64,000 nt of DNA from Isoetes taiwanensis (lineage: Eukaryota; Streptophyta; Lycopodiopsida; Isoetales; Isoetaceae). The stretch covers positions 15,789,877-15,853,876 of the forward strand of contig JAJEKV010000013.1 in the NCBI GenBank assembly GCA_021234155.1, read 5' to 3'. The notes under the pieces are model-generated. The model did no database searches, had not been told where the DNA came from, and saw only the letters and a list, made by a program, of their open reading frames with translations. The translations under genes were made by a program, and so were the position numbers. This document shows positions 46,253-58,940 of the stretch, piece after piece (position 1 is the stretch's first letter; each line of letters opens with the position of its first letter).

Positions 46253-49200
46253 TTAATTGTAGAAGCATTTGAGAGCATCATCATCTACTATGATTATATC
46301 ATCTATATTCTTGATATCAACTTCGTCCATCATGTTACTCAAGTGTTCGATGAAGATAGGCTTGCATGTTGGATCTTTAGGATTAGTGAACTTCACACAT
46401 TTGTGTTGATCCCAAAAGGTCAACCAATGTCTACCCATTTCCCCCCAGTGACTCCACAGTATCCTTAATGTTCCAGAGTTCCATGAATGACCAAATACCA
46501 ACTCGAAATAACCTAAATGCCTCATCTAGCATCTCCTTCAAGTGCGGCCACGGATAGATTCACTTGGAACTTGATTTTACTGGTGTCTAATGAAACTGAT
46601 CTGGAGCCACTATATTTTTCAGAAAAGTCGTACAAAGAACCAACATGGTATTCAGTCAGTAGGATATGATACATGCGCACCCTTATATCATACATTACAA
46701 CAACATATTATACAAACGGGCCAAGCGTGACTTACTTTGGCGTTATAAGTCTTAACTAAAACGCGCTCGATATGATTTAGTTTGACAATGAAATATGATT
46801 AAAGCACGCTTGACGCGATTTAATTTGAGAACTGAAGATAAACGAAATCACGTCTGGCGCGATTTCATCTGCAAGGCAAGCAATACTAAGTACAGCTACG
46901 CGTGAAATAATTTTATTATTATTACATACAATAAAATCGCGATAAGCATGCTTCTATACCTTTCATCTTCAGTTTTGCTGTTGTCATCGGCGTCATTCTC
47001 ATCTTCGCCACCCTTAATCTCCATACTCTTCTGACTGTTAGAATTGTCATTTTCTGTTAGTCCCTTTACGTCCTTCACTACTGACATTATTTTAGTGTTG
47101 ATTTGGCAAACCTGGGAATCACTAGAGTCGCTTGGATTATCGCTGGTCCTTTCTCTCTCAGTTGCCTTATCAATTAAATCCATGTTTATCTGTGAATCTG
47201 TTATAGGGATGGTTGCACCACCCGCAAGGGAGGCAAGGATATCTTCCATGTTCTGCATTATAACATTACTTTGAGCAACCAGTTTAGCAGCCAATTGCTC
47301 ACTAGTTTCCTTATAAGGTTGCACAATGCTATGTCCCTCACCAGAACCATCATCCATTTTTTAATTGGACAAGTCTACGAGGCTTTTGATTGCTGAAGGT
47401 TTCAGGTTTCCATAAGGGCCTTTAGGAGATTTGGCAAGTATATGCAAGAGGAATGGTTCAAGAAAGTCTTTTGCCTGCTCATCACTCACAAAACAGTGAC
47501 ATTTTCTAATACCCATCAGAGCCTCTCCGGAATATAGCCTCCAACATGAAGCTCCAAGCACGTTATGTCAATTGAAGCAAAGGCCTCGACCAAATAAGCA
47601 GCCACAGACGGGAGGAAACTATTTTTATTTAAGAGACCCTTCTCCTTAGTTAGTAGCTCATACTTGATCTCACCACTTAGGAGAGGGTCTAGATCCTCAC
47701 TTGTTCTGACTTATCTTCATGATCCTAATCCTGATCCATATGAAAGAATATTATTGCTAAGTCAAGATCATCTAGAAGAAAAAACATTCCCATGCACTAC
47801 TATTGTCACCCTTAGCCTTAACATTATCATATTCCTCATCTGGCAGCATAGATATCATAATGAAGATCATATGTGCCATCTTATATGTTGTTCACAACTC
47901 ATTATCCTTAACATCATATATCAGGCATCCCTCCCTAATAACTTTCAGGCACTCCAGATTATGAGCAGCGGTAGTGCATGTAGATGTGAGTCATCTGAAG
48001 GACATACGATGACAATGGTAAGGGACCTCTAAGTTGTCAATCCTATACAGCTGGTAAACAAGATGCTATAGTCCTTCTGATTCATCTCCATGTCTCCTCT
48101 CCTACCTCTACCGTCCAAATACAAAGAATGATATATTTCTAAGGCAAGTAGTTGATTTAGGTAAGAGACCTTCGTACCCAATGGAGATTGAATACTGGAT
48201 AGTGTCCTCTTCTCCAGTAATCTTCTTCACAAGGGCCACTTTTCTTCTCAACTTCGCTAGTACTTTAGGGGGAGAGTCTCTTTATGTTTTGCATTCTTAG
48301 CCTTCCAATTCTTTAGAAAGTCCCTTAGCCAAAATACATATTTTTTTATGTCATCACTAGTGACTTTGTATTTGTCCAGCAATCCAATTTCAGACAATGC
48401 CACATCCCCTGATAGTCTTTGTAACTGAACTCCTACAGCTGACTTCATTGTATGTACATCCTTCACATGGTTGCAACACTCAATGAAAAACATCCTATCC
48501 TTAGTGAAAGCACTTTTCTTGTACAAGATCTCCTTCTTTAGGCACTGGTCTAAAAACCAGACGATAGTATTGTCTAGCCCCTGAGTCTTTCTCATCTCTA
48601 TCACATTCAAGTCAAAGATGCTTACATCAACAGGAGGCACCCAACCCATGGTATCTAGCAGCTTCTTTTATGCATAACAGGATATTTTTTAACCTTCTTA
48701 CATATTTGACGGGGTGCAAAATATTGGCCACCACTTATCTTGGATAATTTGCTAAGCGTAGTTTGGCCTGAACCTTTTTCTAATCATTACACCAAGAGGT
48801 TAAATGGCGTAATCATGGAAGTAATGTTTATCCAAAAATTTGAATTGGCCACATCCATACATCTAACATGTAAAGATGATAGACTCAAAAAGATTTTAGC
48901 CTCCTACAAGTGGCAAAATTATGTTCCTACACTTGACCAATATAGAGCCTAGCCATAGCTCTAGAGATATAAATACTACGTGGTTTAAATAGCCACCATA
49001 GCGAGTTGCTAGTGCAAATATATTTTGGAATGGCCACACCCTAGGGTTTGAAGATTTGGCAAATATCAAATTGGCCACTTATGAAGTGAATTTAATGAAA
49101 TGGTGCTTTGAATTGGCCACCACTCATTGGTCACAGTGAGAATGTATCCTACTCCGGCGTGGCTGATTACTTTATGAAATATGTAAATATGTGGCCAATT

Positions 49201-51689
49201 GGCCCCCGGAGCCACTAAAAAACACCCTGGTGCATAAGCGTCCCAGAATTCATTCCACTTGAGCCACACTGCCTCCTTACAAGACAATCTTATATGAGTC
49301 TGTTGGATCTAAGTTGCTGGATGTGCTATCAGAAGGATCTATATTGTCGTCACCATCTTCTTTCTTCGATTTTCTTACAGTCTTCTTCTTATCCTCTATA
49401 ATAGTCTGCGATAGAGTCCGCCCTAGCAACTTGAATGCCTCAGACTTTGACCCGCTGATATGGTCTGTGGGATATGAGATAAAGCCTGTAAGGTTGGGGC
49501 CCATTGGATAACGATTTCCTTGAAGGATCCGCCCTTTTGGTGTATTGGTTATCACTAGGGGTGCTAGTGCATAACATTTGGTATCAGAGCCAAGGTTCAA
49601 TTCCCTCGTGGCAACATTGGTGTGTTCCACATGCTTAAGGGCAAGCATCTCGAGGAAGGGAAGGAATTGATATGGTCTGTGGGATATGGGATAAAGCCTG
49701 TAAGGTTGGGGCCCATTGGATAACGATTTCCTTGAAGGATCCACCCTTTTGGTGTATTGGTTATCACTAGGGTGCTAGTGCGTAACACCCACCCTGTCTG
49801 GTGGATAATAGGCAGCCATATTCCACCCATTGCTGACGAGCATGGCGAGTTGCTCCACGTGTGGACTACAATAGTACAGAAAATGAGATCAGTATCTTAG
49901 AACAGAAACATGCCAAGCATGATTAGGTGGTGCCACTAAGTTAGTGAGATCATGCCACACGCGTATTCTATTTATGATTCTAGACAAATAAATTCACGCC
50001 AGACATGCTTCTAAATTAACATGAATTGATTTAAGCGTGCTTTTAATATTAAAGCATAACATCTTACTGTAGTAAATTATTTTTTGTATAGAAACGTCTT
50101 CTCCATTTCGTTTAAGGTAGCACTAATCTCAGCATATTTGCCGATGAAGTATTGGTATCCAAGAATCGACATCTTCTATATGCATAGTGGTTGTAGAACA
50201 TTGTTTGACCTATTTGTTCTGCCTTCCTGATGAGGGCCTTTTGTGCCTCAACTGAATGCTGCCCATATTTTCTAATAATTCCTCAGCGTTCGACCACACA
50301 ACAAGCTTTTCATATCCCAAGGTAACACATCTGTTGGCATAGACATTTGACCTTGATTACTAATCATGCTCTTAACAATCTCCACAGCATGTGCTAGATC
50401 GTAAGTGGCGCTTGGTGAACGAATAAGGCGCTTCACATAGAGCTAAAAAGTGGTCTTAAGACCACATAGATAATGGTCAGAGTACTTATTCAGCTTGTTC
50501 ATGGCCTCTAGTTGTCTTCTATTCCGTGAAACGAAGGTAAATGTTACTTCCTATTACATGCCAGTTAAATATTTTAGTAAGCACCAGTAGCTTAAACCAG
50601 TGTTATGCCACTTTCCAATTAGTTGCCCCATTTGCAGATCGATACTACAAAAGTCAAAATGTGTGGTTCGGCTTGGATACATTAGTGGTCAGGCTTGAAT
50701 AAATGAGTTATGTAGGTTCCCTAGACCTGAGCAGACGTTGATGCCATAGCTATGATACGATGCAGATTATGTATATTGCCAGTCATTTATCCTGCATATT
50801 GTATGCATCAGGTGGTGTCTTTTTGTATAGGATATATACTGCATAGTAGTGCAAGAGATGCTACCCTAGCACAATAAATACTACTCTGGCATCAATAAAC
50901 AATCTTTACGTACCTTTGCAAATATGTCTACATTTAAGATTACATGGTGACATGACTTTAACCATCTACAATTAAACATGGTGAAATGTCCACCGCAATA
51001 ACTTAAATAGTGTCTCAGAAATATTTCTTTCATATCCAATTTGCCCTTAGTTTCAACTTGGTTGCCATAGACTATTTGCTCTTTGTCTACGTACTTACGT
51101 ACTTATTGTGCTACATATTCTAAACGAGGTGCACTCTGAATTACCACAATCGTCAGATACGTCGATCCTGTGGCCCAGACTGTATGTTGGGGCCTCTGGG
51201 CACCTCCTGCTTCACTTTGCATGATGTTCACGGCCTGCATTTTAAATTTTAAAACACAGTTGCATCATCGCACATTCGTGCATGTTGTCGTGGTTCATGT
51301 GGTCAGTTGTCTTGCATTCTTATATAACCACGATTCCATTACTTTAAAATTATTCCATCATTTAGATTTACAAATGGTGACAACCCCAATTTCAACAATG
51401 TGGAATTGCATGTAAATACTTTTTATTATCAGCCTTAATCCTAATAGGTCTCAAATTACAAGTTAAGACTTGGTTAATCACAAGCCAGTATTCTACATAG
51501 TGAAGTAGATGTAACTCAACACATTTATACTTATCGACAATGAGAGTAAGATACTCATATACTAAAAGTAAGATTACAATGAAAGCACGAATACAATGAA
51601 AGTAAGATGCACTGAAAGTAGGACTACAATGAAAGTAAGATTTACATCATAAGATACTCATGGATGGACTCTCGTACTTTATTTTGCTT
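46253..51689 (-). pseudogene. Minus-strand coding-like segments of an unrecognised mobile-element gene set
   Basis: Several minus-strand open stretches have real-protein composition. 46,253-46,525 contains GHSWNSGTLRILWSHWGEMG. 46,896-47,357 is acidic and serine-rich, with KGLTENDNSNSQ. 47,361-47,561 contains VSDEQAKDFLEPFLLHILAK. 48,257-48,649 contains GLLDKYKVTSDDIKKYVFWL. About 49,280-49,880 contains AFKLLGRTLSQTIIEDKKK, interrupted by a TRIM. About 50,170-50,420 contains SATYDLAHAVEIVKSMI. Frames shift between segments, through introns or decay. I recognise no family. Position and strand place them downstream of the DUF7869-type gene, possibly as a second gene of the same element. Confidence 0.45.
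49456..49787 (+). mobile_element. TRIM (miniature LTR retrotransposon), 332 bp
   Basis: Two LTRs of about 120 bp (49,456-49,576 and 49,668-49,787) both begin TGATATGGTCTGTGGG and end TAACA, and differ at few sites. After the first lies a Met-tRNA-type primer site, TGGTATCAGAGC (49,579-49,590). Before the second lies a purine tract, GAGGAAGGGAAGGAA. The internal part is about 90 bp and noncoding. Flanks are CCCGC and CCCAC, a target duplication with one CG-to-CA change. Removal leaves the surrounding minus-strand reading frame open. Confidence 0.9.
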
Positions 51690-53368
51690 ATTCGGTTATC
51701 TTTTCTAGTGACTTCAGAACTTTATCCTTCATAGAGATTGGAATCTTCATGTACCCATTTCTCGGATCCACCTTGCCATTTCTGGGGCTCCATGACATCA
51801 ACATAGATTTTATTTCCACCTATTGGGGCGGATCACTTGCATCATATTTCCATTGCTTATTAAAACAATATTTTGTAGTGTTGTTTTTCAGTAATGACTC
51901 CTTTTTCACTTACTGGACGCCATCACTCCACATGCACCTTATTTCTGTTAGGGTTATTAGCTTCTCTACAAACGTCGAGATGGTATAGCCTAACCAAATA
52001 GGATAAGTATCTTCATCTGATGGTCTGACGATCAAATATTGGTCATCCTTCAAATCCATCTTAGTATCATATGGAGCAAGTCTATAATACTGGGGATGCT
52101 TCTTTCTAGGTCCAACATAGTGCTCTTCTTCCTCTTCCACCTCCTCTTCAGAGTCCTTTGTCATCAAATGGATCAGCTACTGATCAGGTTGACCATAGTT
52201 GAGCCTCCATCGACTTTGAGGTAGCCAAGCCTCCCGAAGGACACTACTACTTGTGTCCAAACTCCCCAAAAGTATATGAACTTCATTCCAATAATTTACA
52301 AGTGCTTCATTGCACGCTCTTCTCTCTGGTGTATGTGTTTACCTGCTAAGGATTTTTCCCAGTATTTTATAAATTCTATTATCCCTCCCATAGTCCGCTC
52401 ACAGTCCTTCATTTCTCGTAATGGTTTCATAGGCTTCGGTTCTCCCATCGGCACCATTGGTTGACCTACCACATCCTCTTTCCAAATCAATATATCTTTA
52501 TCTTCCGGTTTCCGCATAGGATCTCCAGCCCTCATCTTGTATTGCATTATTGGCTTTCCATTTTTCACTCAAAACCTAAATTGCAATGGAGCACTATGCC
52601 CAATAAGGTCTTCACGAGCATAACCCTCTATGAACTCCTTCCAATCGGGGACTTCTTGTATCAATGAACCAATAGGAGGAGGTGAAGAACACTGCTTAAA
52701 TAGCTCCAAAAGCCTCGGATAGGTGGTGACATCATTTTTCTATAATTTAGTCCTATAATGCCCAAACATTGCATCAATGTCTTCATAGTGTGACCAAGCA
52801 CCAAATAACCAACATAGACCATTTCAAACACTCCAACCCATGTAAGATACGACAAGTATGCAAACAAGTATCTATTTTTATTCTGACCAGCACAATTGTC
52901 AAGTTGCAAGAGTAGCTTCTTCGGTAGTTGGCGCCCCAGTATTGGGTTCATATGAATTGCAGGTGATGGCCCATTCATCCTTCCTATGGTCAAATCCTCT
53001 AGTTTCATGGGAGCAGTGCCATGCAATGCCTTGAAGAGATGTTGCAATGGCTTATAAGAATGAACATATCCATTAAAACCATGTTCCAAATCGCGCAACG
53101 CTTTTGCAATGCTACCAACATGGACGTTTGGACCATCACCCCATAATTCTAATGTAAAATGGTTGTGATGCACTGCTTTCTGGCCATGAGTTATGAATCC
53201 AGCTAGTGATATCTGCAATGGAAAGGACCTTGCAACAGACTTTGGTATAGCCTTAAACTGAGGCAAACAGATTTTTTGCTGATCTGTCTTGTCATGAATG
53301 ACGCATAGAAAATTATTTGGTTCCATTGTAGACAAGCATCTCCATATCCAGTATGTTGATCGACATGA
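51690..53368 (-). pseudogene. DUF7869-type transposase-like protein, C-terminal half
   Basis: The minus strand encodes VIHDKTDQQKICLPQF, a middle region (GDGPNVHVGSIAKALRDL), LLLQLDNCAGQNKNRYLFAY and then GHT. One or two bases are lost after GHT, and in the next frame EDIDAMFGHYRTKL follows. These are the D...DN..Q/NKN...GHThEDID blocks of DUF7869 proteins, consistent with an acidic RNase H-like triad. Downstream are PPIGSLIQEVPDWKEFI, an acidic EEEVEEEEEH stretch, DDQYLIVRPSDED and a likely end KSLEKITE at about 51,690. The N-terminal half continues beyond the inserted TIR element. The function as a transposase is inferred. Confidence 0.75.
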
Positions 53369-54105
53369 GGGTTAAAGCATGGAGGTGGGGGACACTTTTT
53401 GTGTCAGCGACACATGGTGCTTAGTGGGTGCTTTTTGAGACATTTTCTTTGTATTTTTGAAAAATATTTTTGGCACGTTTGCACAAACACGAGTTGAGAC
53501 TTTGTAGGAATGTGAGGCTATCCACGTTGCAGCCAAGTGGGATTTTTGTGCATATGGTTGCTATTTTCATCGTTTGATTTGATCTACGGCTCTAAAAATT
53601 CATGAAAATTCAAGGCAGTTATGGGTGCGTTGCGACAAACAGGCGTATTCGTTTCTACCGAAGTTTCTAGCAAAGTCAAGACTGTGCCGACACCCTCTGC
53701 CCTCTTGCATCTACGCATTCTAATGCCCTCTCCTCCATCTCGCCCTCCTACGTCCTTTCTGGAGTTAAATTTTCGTCGCTGAGATGGAACCCTTTTTCTC
53801 TGGTTGCTGGCAGCGAAGATTATGGAGATCATGGAGCGGTATCTTTTCCTCCTTCCATGATTAGGGAAATGGAGTTTAAATCCAGTTTAGGGTTGAAGAG
53901 TTTGACAAAGGACTTAGGCAACAGAAAAACGTCCAGTTAAATTTTGAGGTAATCAGATGCATGTTGTTTCTTCTGAATTTTGTGTTTCAGATGGTCTTGC
54001 TTTTATCCAAAGAAGCTCCAAGGGATAGCAAAAATCAACCTTTTATTTCCAAGCTGCTCTGCAGAAGCCCTAAAAGTCCAACAATCTGTGCCCAGTTGAA
54101 GCCAT

Positions 54106-55800
54106 ATGCCCCCTTCTTCCGACTCCCTTACTTCAACGCCCCTTCCTTCAAAAGCCTGCACAACTCTGTGTCAGGTGGTAACTAATGGTGTTCAGATACA
54201 GTTAGATATCTTAATTCAACCAGATGAAGGTATGGATAAGCAGAAATACATGCTTTCATTTCTTGATGGTCAAGTTAAACGTTCAAAAGTTTCCTTGGCA
54301 ATAGCAGTGTATGGGCCAATCTTTTCATGGCTCAATCACAGCTGCAGACCTAATGCCTGCTACAGATTTGAGTTTGTAAGGAACAAAGTTCATGCATTGA
54401 GAAAGCAGAAGTTGCTGTTTATGGAGGAAGATTGGGATTTGAGACCGGATTCTAATACAAAAATGTCTGCCTCTATGCTGTTTCCTACATGTACAGTCTT
54501 GTGTCCTATCCCAACCTTATTTAGAAACCTATCTTTTCTTTTTACCATTTGAGGATGCATCTCGAGCATGATGGAATTTATATATGTAACATTTGAATTT
54601 CATGAACCCAAATTTGTCACCATGAAAGTTCCAAATTCTAAAGTTAATGAGGATAATATAACATATTGAGGAAGGGCATGACGTTATACCAGGCTCTTTA
54701 TACTTGATTATGATGTTTTTCATGCCAGGCAATGTTCTTGGAAGTCCACCAGGCAGTCCATGGGTCGTTGTACGCAGTCTTTGTGATGTGGCTATTGGGG
54801 AGAAAATTACAATTGTTTATACGGACTTGCTGCAACAGAAGGTTCTTAAAATTAAATTTGTTTCTAAAAAATATCTAAAATCAGAAACTATTAAGGACTA
54901 TATGACTTGCCATTGCTGGTCAATGTTCAGCCGCGCCATATATCTTCCCCTTCATCACAGGTAAGTTAGGGAGCAGTACATTCTTCGCATTGTCACTTCT
55001 CGTAGAAAGAGAGCACCATATAACCGCAACCTGTTATTTGTGCAGCTTGCATTCTTTTTGAATGCTATTTCGATACTTAACTTTATTTTGTACCTTGCAG
55101 AGTTCAAGGCAGAGGGACTTATGGAGAAAGTGCAAGTTTAAATGTCATTGTGAGAGGAGTGCAGGGATCATACCAAGCTATGCAGATACTGTGCTCGAGG
55201 CAGCTGGCTATCATTATACAGACTCACGAATTCATTCACAGGTATTTCAATAATTACTTCGATGGTTTCTGCAAAACACTGCGACTCATATGTTGCTTTG
55301 CCTATACAATAATTATACAGTCTAGCATAATATCCACTCCTTCTTATTTGACAGTTTGAGCATACATTCTGTGGAATTAGATAGCATTCATTTACCGTAC
55401 TTATGTGATCTTTGTACGACTTCTTTCTTAATTCTTTGTTCAACTTATAGGAATTAGCAGAATTTTATGCCTTCTAGGAAAGGCTTGAGCAGCTGGCAGA
55501 AAAGGTTGAGTATGGATCCCTTTTATTTGCCCATAATGACGACTCTAACAACTGTACTAGCCTGATTGAAGATGGGCTTCAAGGTTTAGTTGGTATGTGG
55601 AAATGTATGAAAGACAAGATGTACATTCTTTGATTTATGCAGCATGACCAATTTGCTCCTCTTGCAGGATTGCAAGTAAGAACTCTGGATAGGAATTATG
55701 TTGTCCCACAAATACCTTTTATGCATCAGACATGCTTGGATGCGTATATGGTTCTTGCAAGCACCTACCTAATCCATGCAGAACGAACTTCTACTTCAGG
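54106..55800 (+). pseudogene. SET-domain protein (SMYD/SDG41-like), captured partial gene
   Basis: SET proteins are lysine methyltransferases. The first readable block has YGPIFSWLNHSCRPNACYRF with the invariant NHSC. Exon 54,729-54,841 has WVVVRSLCDVAIGEKITIVY, then TDLLQQ (SET end). Exon 55,101-55,241 starts SSRQRDLWRKCKFKCHC (post-SET cysteines). Exon 55,478-55,592 starts ERLEQLAEKVEYGSLLF. Exon 55,668 to about 55,800 has VPQIPFMHQTCLDAYMVLAS (helical C-terminal region). From 54,729 on, exon phases agree. The first block does not join neatly, and the N-terminal SET half was not found. A possible further exon lies near 56,560-56,760. It lies inside the TIR element, so it reads as a captured fragment; expression is unknown. 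Confidence 0.75.
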
Positions 55801-58800
55801 CATGTGGAACATTTCTTCTAATTTTTGTTGAGAACCATTTCAATCATTTGCTCCGCTCTCTCATAACAGCATAATTTTCTATAATCTTCCAATTTGGATG
55901 GTAAAAATAGCTTTTCTATTGTTTGTGGCCTTGATCTATGGAACAATGTTCCAAGACCTCATGATGACATTGTCAATACTGAGTGTCTCATTACCTGACT
56001 TTTCAACTCTCCCGAGCATGTGCTTCACATGCCACAATAAGTGCTTAATGACGATCTTTAGTTGTATGTGAAAACCATTCAGGGCCTTACAAATAGGGGG
56101 TAAGAATGGGCAGATGATTCTTGCATGATTCAACAAATTGTTTCTTACATCTTTATGTGAAACTAGCATCCACATTAGTAATAGAGGACATCTTTGTATT
56201 TTTCAAAAACAGTGCAATATAACATGCATCTTGAATAATTCGCACAAGAGTACTCAACCTTGTGATAGAAGCGTATGATATGTTTTTTAGAGCTATGGAC
56301 AATTAAGGCATGAAGTCTAATTCAAAGAATGATCAAGCATTTGGAAAAACAACCTTCCCTCTATTGGTTTGCCAAGCCATACCAGCAGTGGCAGGCATTC
56401 TTGCCAGTTAATTGTTACTATTGTGTAGTGTGCAGTGAAATGTATACTTTCAGTGTTTTATTATTGTTTATGACATAGGCTATCGTTTTACTAGATATTG
56501 CTGCTGAGGAGGAGACAACACATGTAGTGAATTGTCCAACACTTATTTAATTCTGGTGAGTTGGGCCTCTCTATTCTCTTGGGCCATATCTGGCTTGATG
56601 CAGCAGAAAACACCCTTAGATGGATTGCCCACATGACTTTCGGCTCTTCTCCACTGGAAGTTTGTGACTCTAAGGATAGTCTTTACTCGGAGGAATGTGA
56701 ACCAATCAATTTTGTATGGTGTATGTTGAAGTCTCATTCCACATTTTTAGAGTTGGTGGCAGAACCTACAGATTTGGGCCATGTATTTTGGCAGAACCTA
56801 CAGAGGTGGCAAATGTACTTTTAATCTTTCTTTACATGTCTTCTTTCATTAGCTGTTAGCAATTTGAAGGGGGACTTATGTATTTATTTTTGAACTGCAG
56901 CAGTCAAGGCATAAAAATAAACTGGGCTTATGCTACAAAGAGAGCATACCACAGATAGAATGCAAGCAACAAAGTGTCTTCTTAGTTTGTTTTGCATTGC
57001 AAATGATATTAATTGTCGTGATAAACTTATTGTGTATAGGACACCATAATATGTTTGTTGGTGACATGAGCCTAGAGGTGACAGATGTACTTTATTCTAC
57101 TTTCTACATCTACCGATGTTGCTTTTATGTCTCATTTAGAACTGAATAGGTTGGACAGCTTATTCTATTCTATTCTATTCTATTCTATTTTATCTGCATC
57201 TTGGGTTATTTGGTCTTCATGTTGGTTTGCTGCATAAGATTAGATTACGAATTGTGTCTGAACAAATATCTCGGGATATTTGGGCTTTATGTTGGTTTAT
57301 CCCGGAGAGAAAAACAAACTTACTTTAGATTTTGCAACTATTGGCGTTAAGAGTCCCATCATGCATATAATTCATGAATGTGGCGAGATCCAGATCTTTT
57401 AGAAGCTTCCAAATGGAAAAGGCTACTTAAGAAAGCCTCTTGGTGTCTTAGCGGAACGCATGGAGGGTTGAGCATTCTTCCCTCTTTAGGTTCCTTGTAA
57501 CACCTACAGCAAGACTTTCTGTTGGGCAGCGAGACAATCATGAGTTGAAGCACTCTATATGTGCAGGAACTAAAGATAACGGTTTTGCAGCTGAAGGTTT
57601 TCCAATGTTTTTTCAAGTAATGTGTCTGTGATCGAGTAATTCAAGGTTCAATGTAAATAAAGGCTGATGTTTATGGGATTTAGATAAAGCTGAATTAGTG
57701 GCTCTATGCCTTTTGAAAGATGCAACCACGTAGTGAGAACACAAGAACCTTTTTGTTGTAAGGAAATTGTATGTATCAAGTGTACTAAGCAACCACAAAT
57801 GCTTTTACAAGTTTTATTATATATAGAATTTTGAACTATATGAAATTTGAAGACGGGATGACACGTTTTTTTTATGACATTGTGATAGGAACACAATTTT
57901 CTATGTGATTATGGAAGTAAATGTGATCTAATGAGTACTTTGGGTTGAAGGGCTATGGGTCATATGACTATGCAAGTAAATGTGATCTAATGAGTACGCT
58001 GGCTTGGAGGGCTATGGGTTATGGTGTATAGTTGCAAATTATTGTGACTACTGGAAATTCTTTTTATAGTTATTGATCTAGTTATATTTGGGTATGTAGG
58101 GAGCAAAAAAAGCATGTTCTACTTATATGCATATTCTATTCATATGCAGGTTGCCTTGGTGAATATGCAAATTGTCTTGGTTTGTATGTAGGTTGTCTTG
58201 CTATCACGAATAACATTTTTCTTTTTCTTTAGTTTGGACAACAAGGAGAGGCAGGGTTCGTGGCAATGCTTATGAAATGAGACTTTGAAGCAATTTTAGA
58301 GTATCCACGTTACTACCAGCTAGGACTTTTGTTCGCGGGGATCACTACAAGCGTCTGATATCATCTAGTGCTGTGAAAATTCAAGGGAATTCCGGTTGGG
58401 TTGTTGGTTATCGTACGGCATCAATTTGAAGGCATCAGTGGTGCTTGTTACAAGTTGATCAATTATAATTCATGGTTTGACAATTTTCTAATTGTTAAGT
58501 ATGTTGCTGCAAGCAGAGCAGTGATGATTCTTTGGACCCATGTAGCATCTATGCATGTCTTTATTATTAGTAAGAATAGTTTGCGTACGCTTGAGTCCAA
58601 ATAATAGATAGATAGGTAGATAGTTGTCTAGATAAGCTACTATATGGTTAGTCGTATTTCTAGACCAAAATAATTATACTTTTCCTCTTGCATTGCTGAA
58701 ACACTCAAATTATTGTACCAACTAAATTCCTAAGCGAAGTAACCAAACGTGCTTTTGACTAGTTATTTTATTTTTTTAATATTTTTCACTGAAACGCATT

Positions 58801-58868
58801 AATATTACGCCTCAGAATACAAAATTTCAGCCTTAATGGAGTTATAGAAAAAAAGATAAAAATAAATA
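55801..58868. other. Rest of the TIR element
   Basis: Mostly noncoding. An open stretch at 56,561-56,760 (GHIWLDAAENTLRWIAHMTF) may be a late exon of the SET gene. A (TATTC)n microsatellite lies near 57,157-57,190, and a GATA tract at 58,604-58,622. No transposase frame was recognised. Confidence 0.5.
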
Positions 58869-58940
58869 AGTTTTCCAGGACTGGGTGCTTAGGGGGTGCT
58901 TGACTGGCGCGAAAATGCCCCCAGCTCCATGCTTTCACCC

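Larger units (their letters stand above)
53369..58940 (+). mobile_element. TIR DNA transposon carrying a SET-domain gene
   Basis: The inverted ends read GGGTTAAAGCATGGAGGTGG (left) and, on the minus strand, GGGTGAAAGCATGGAGCTGG (right), matching over about 26 bp with few differences. ATGA flanks both ends (53,365-53,368 and 58,941-58,944). Subterminal copies of GGTGCTTAG(T/G)GGGTGCTT lie near both ends. Length is 5572 bp. No transposase was recognised inside, so it is non-autonomous. It carries intron-containing exons of a SET-domain gene. Removing it and one ATGA joins the two halves of the DUF7869-type frame without a shift. Termini starting GGG with a 4-bp duplication fit no common plant superfamily cleanly. 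Confidence 0.85.
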
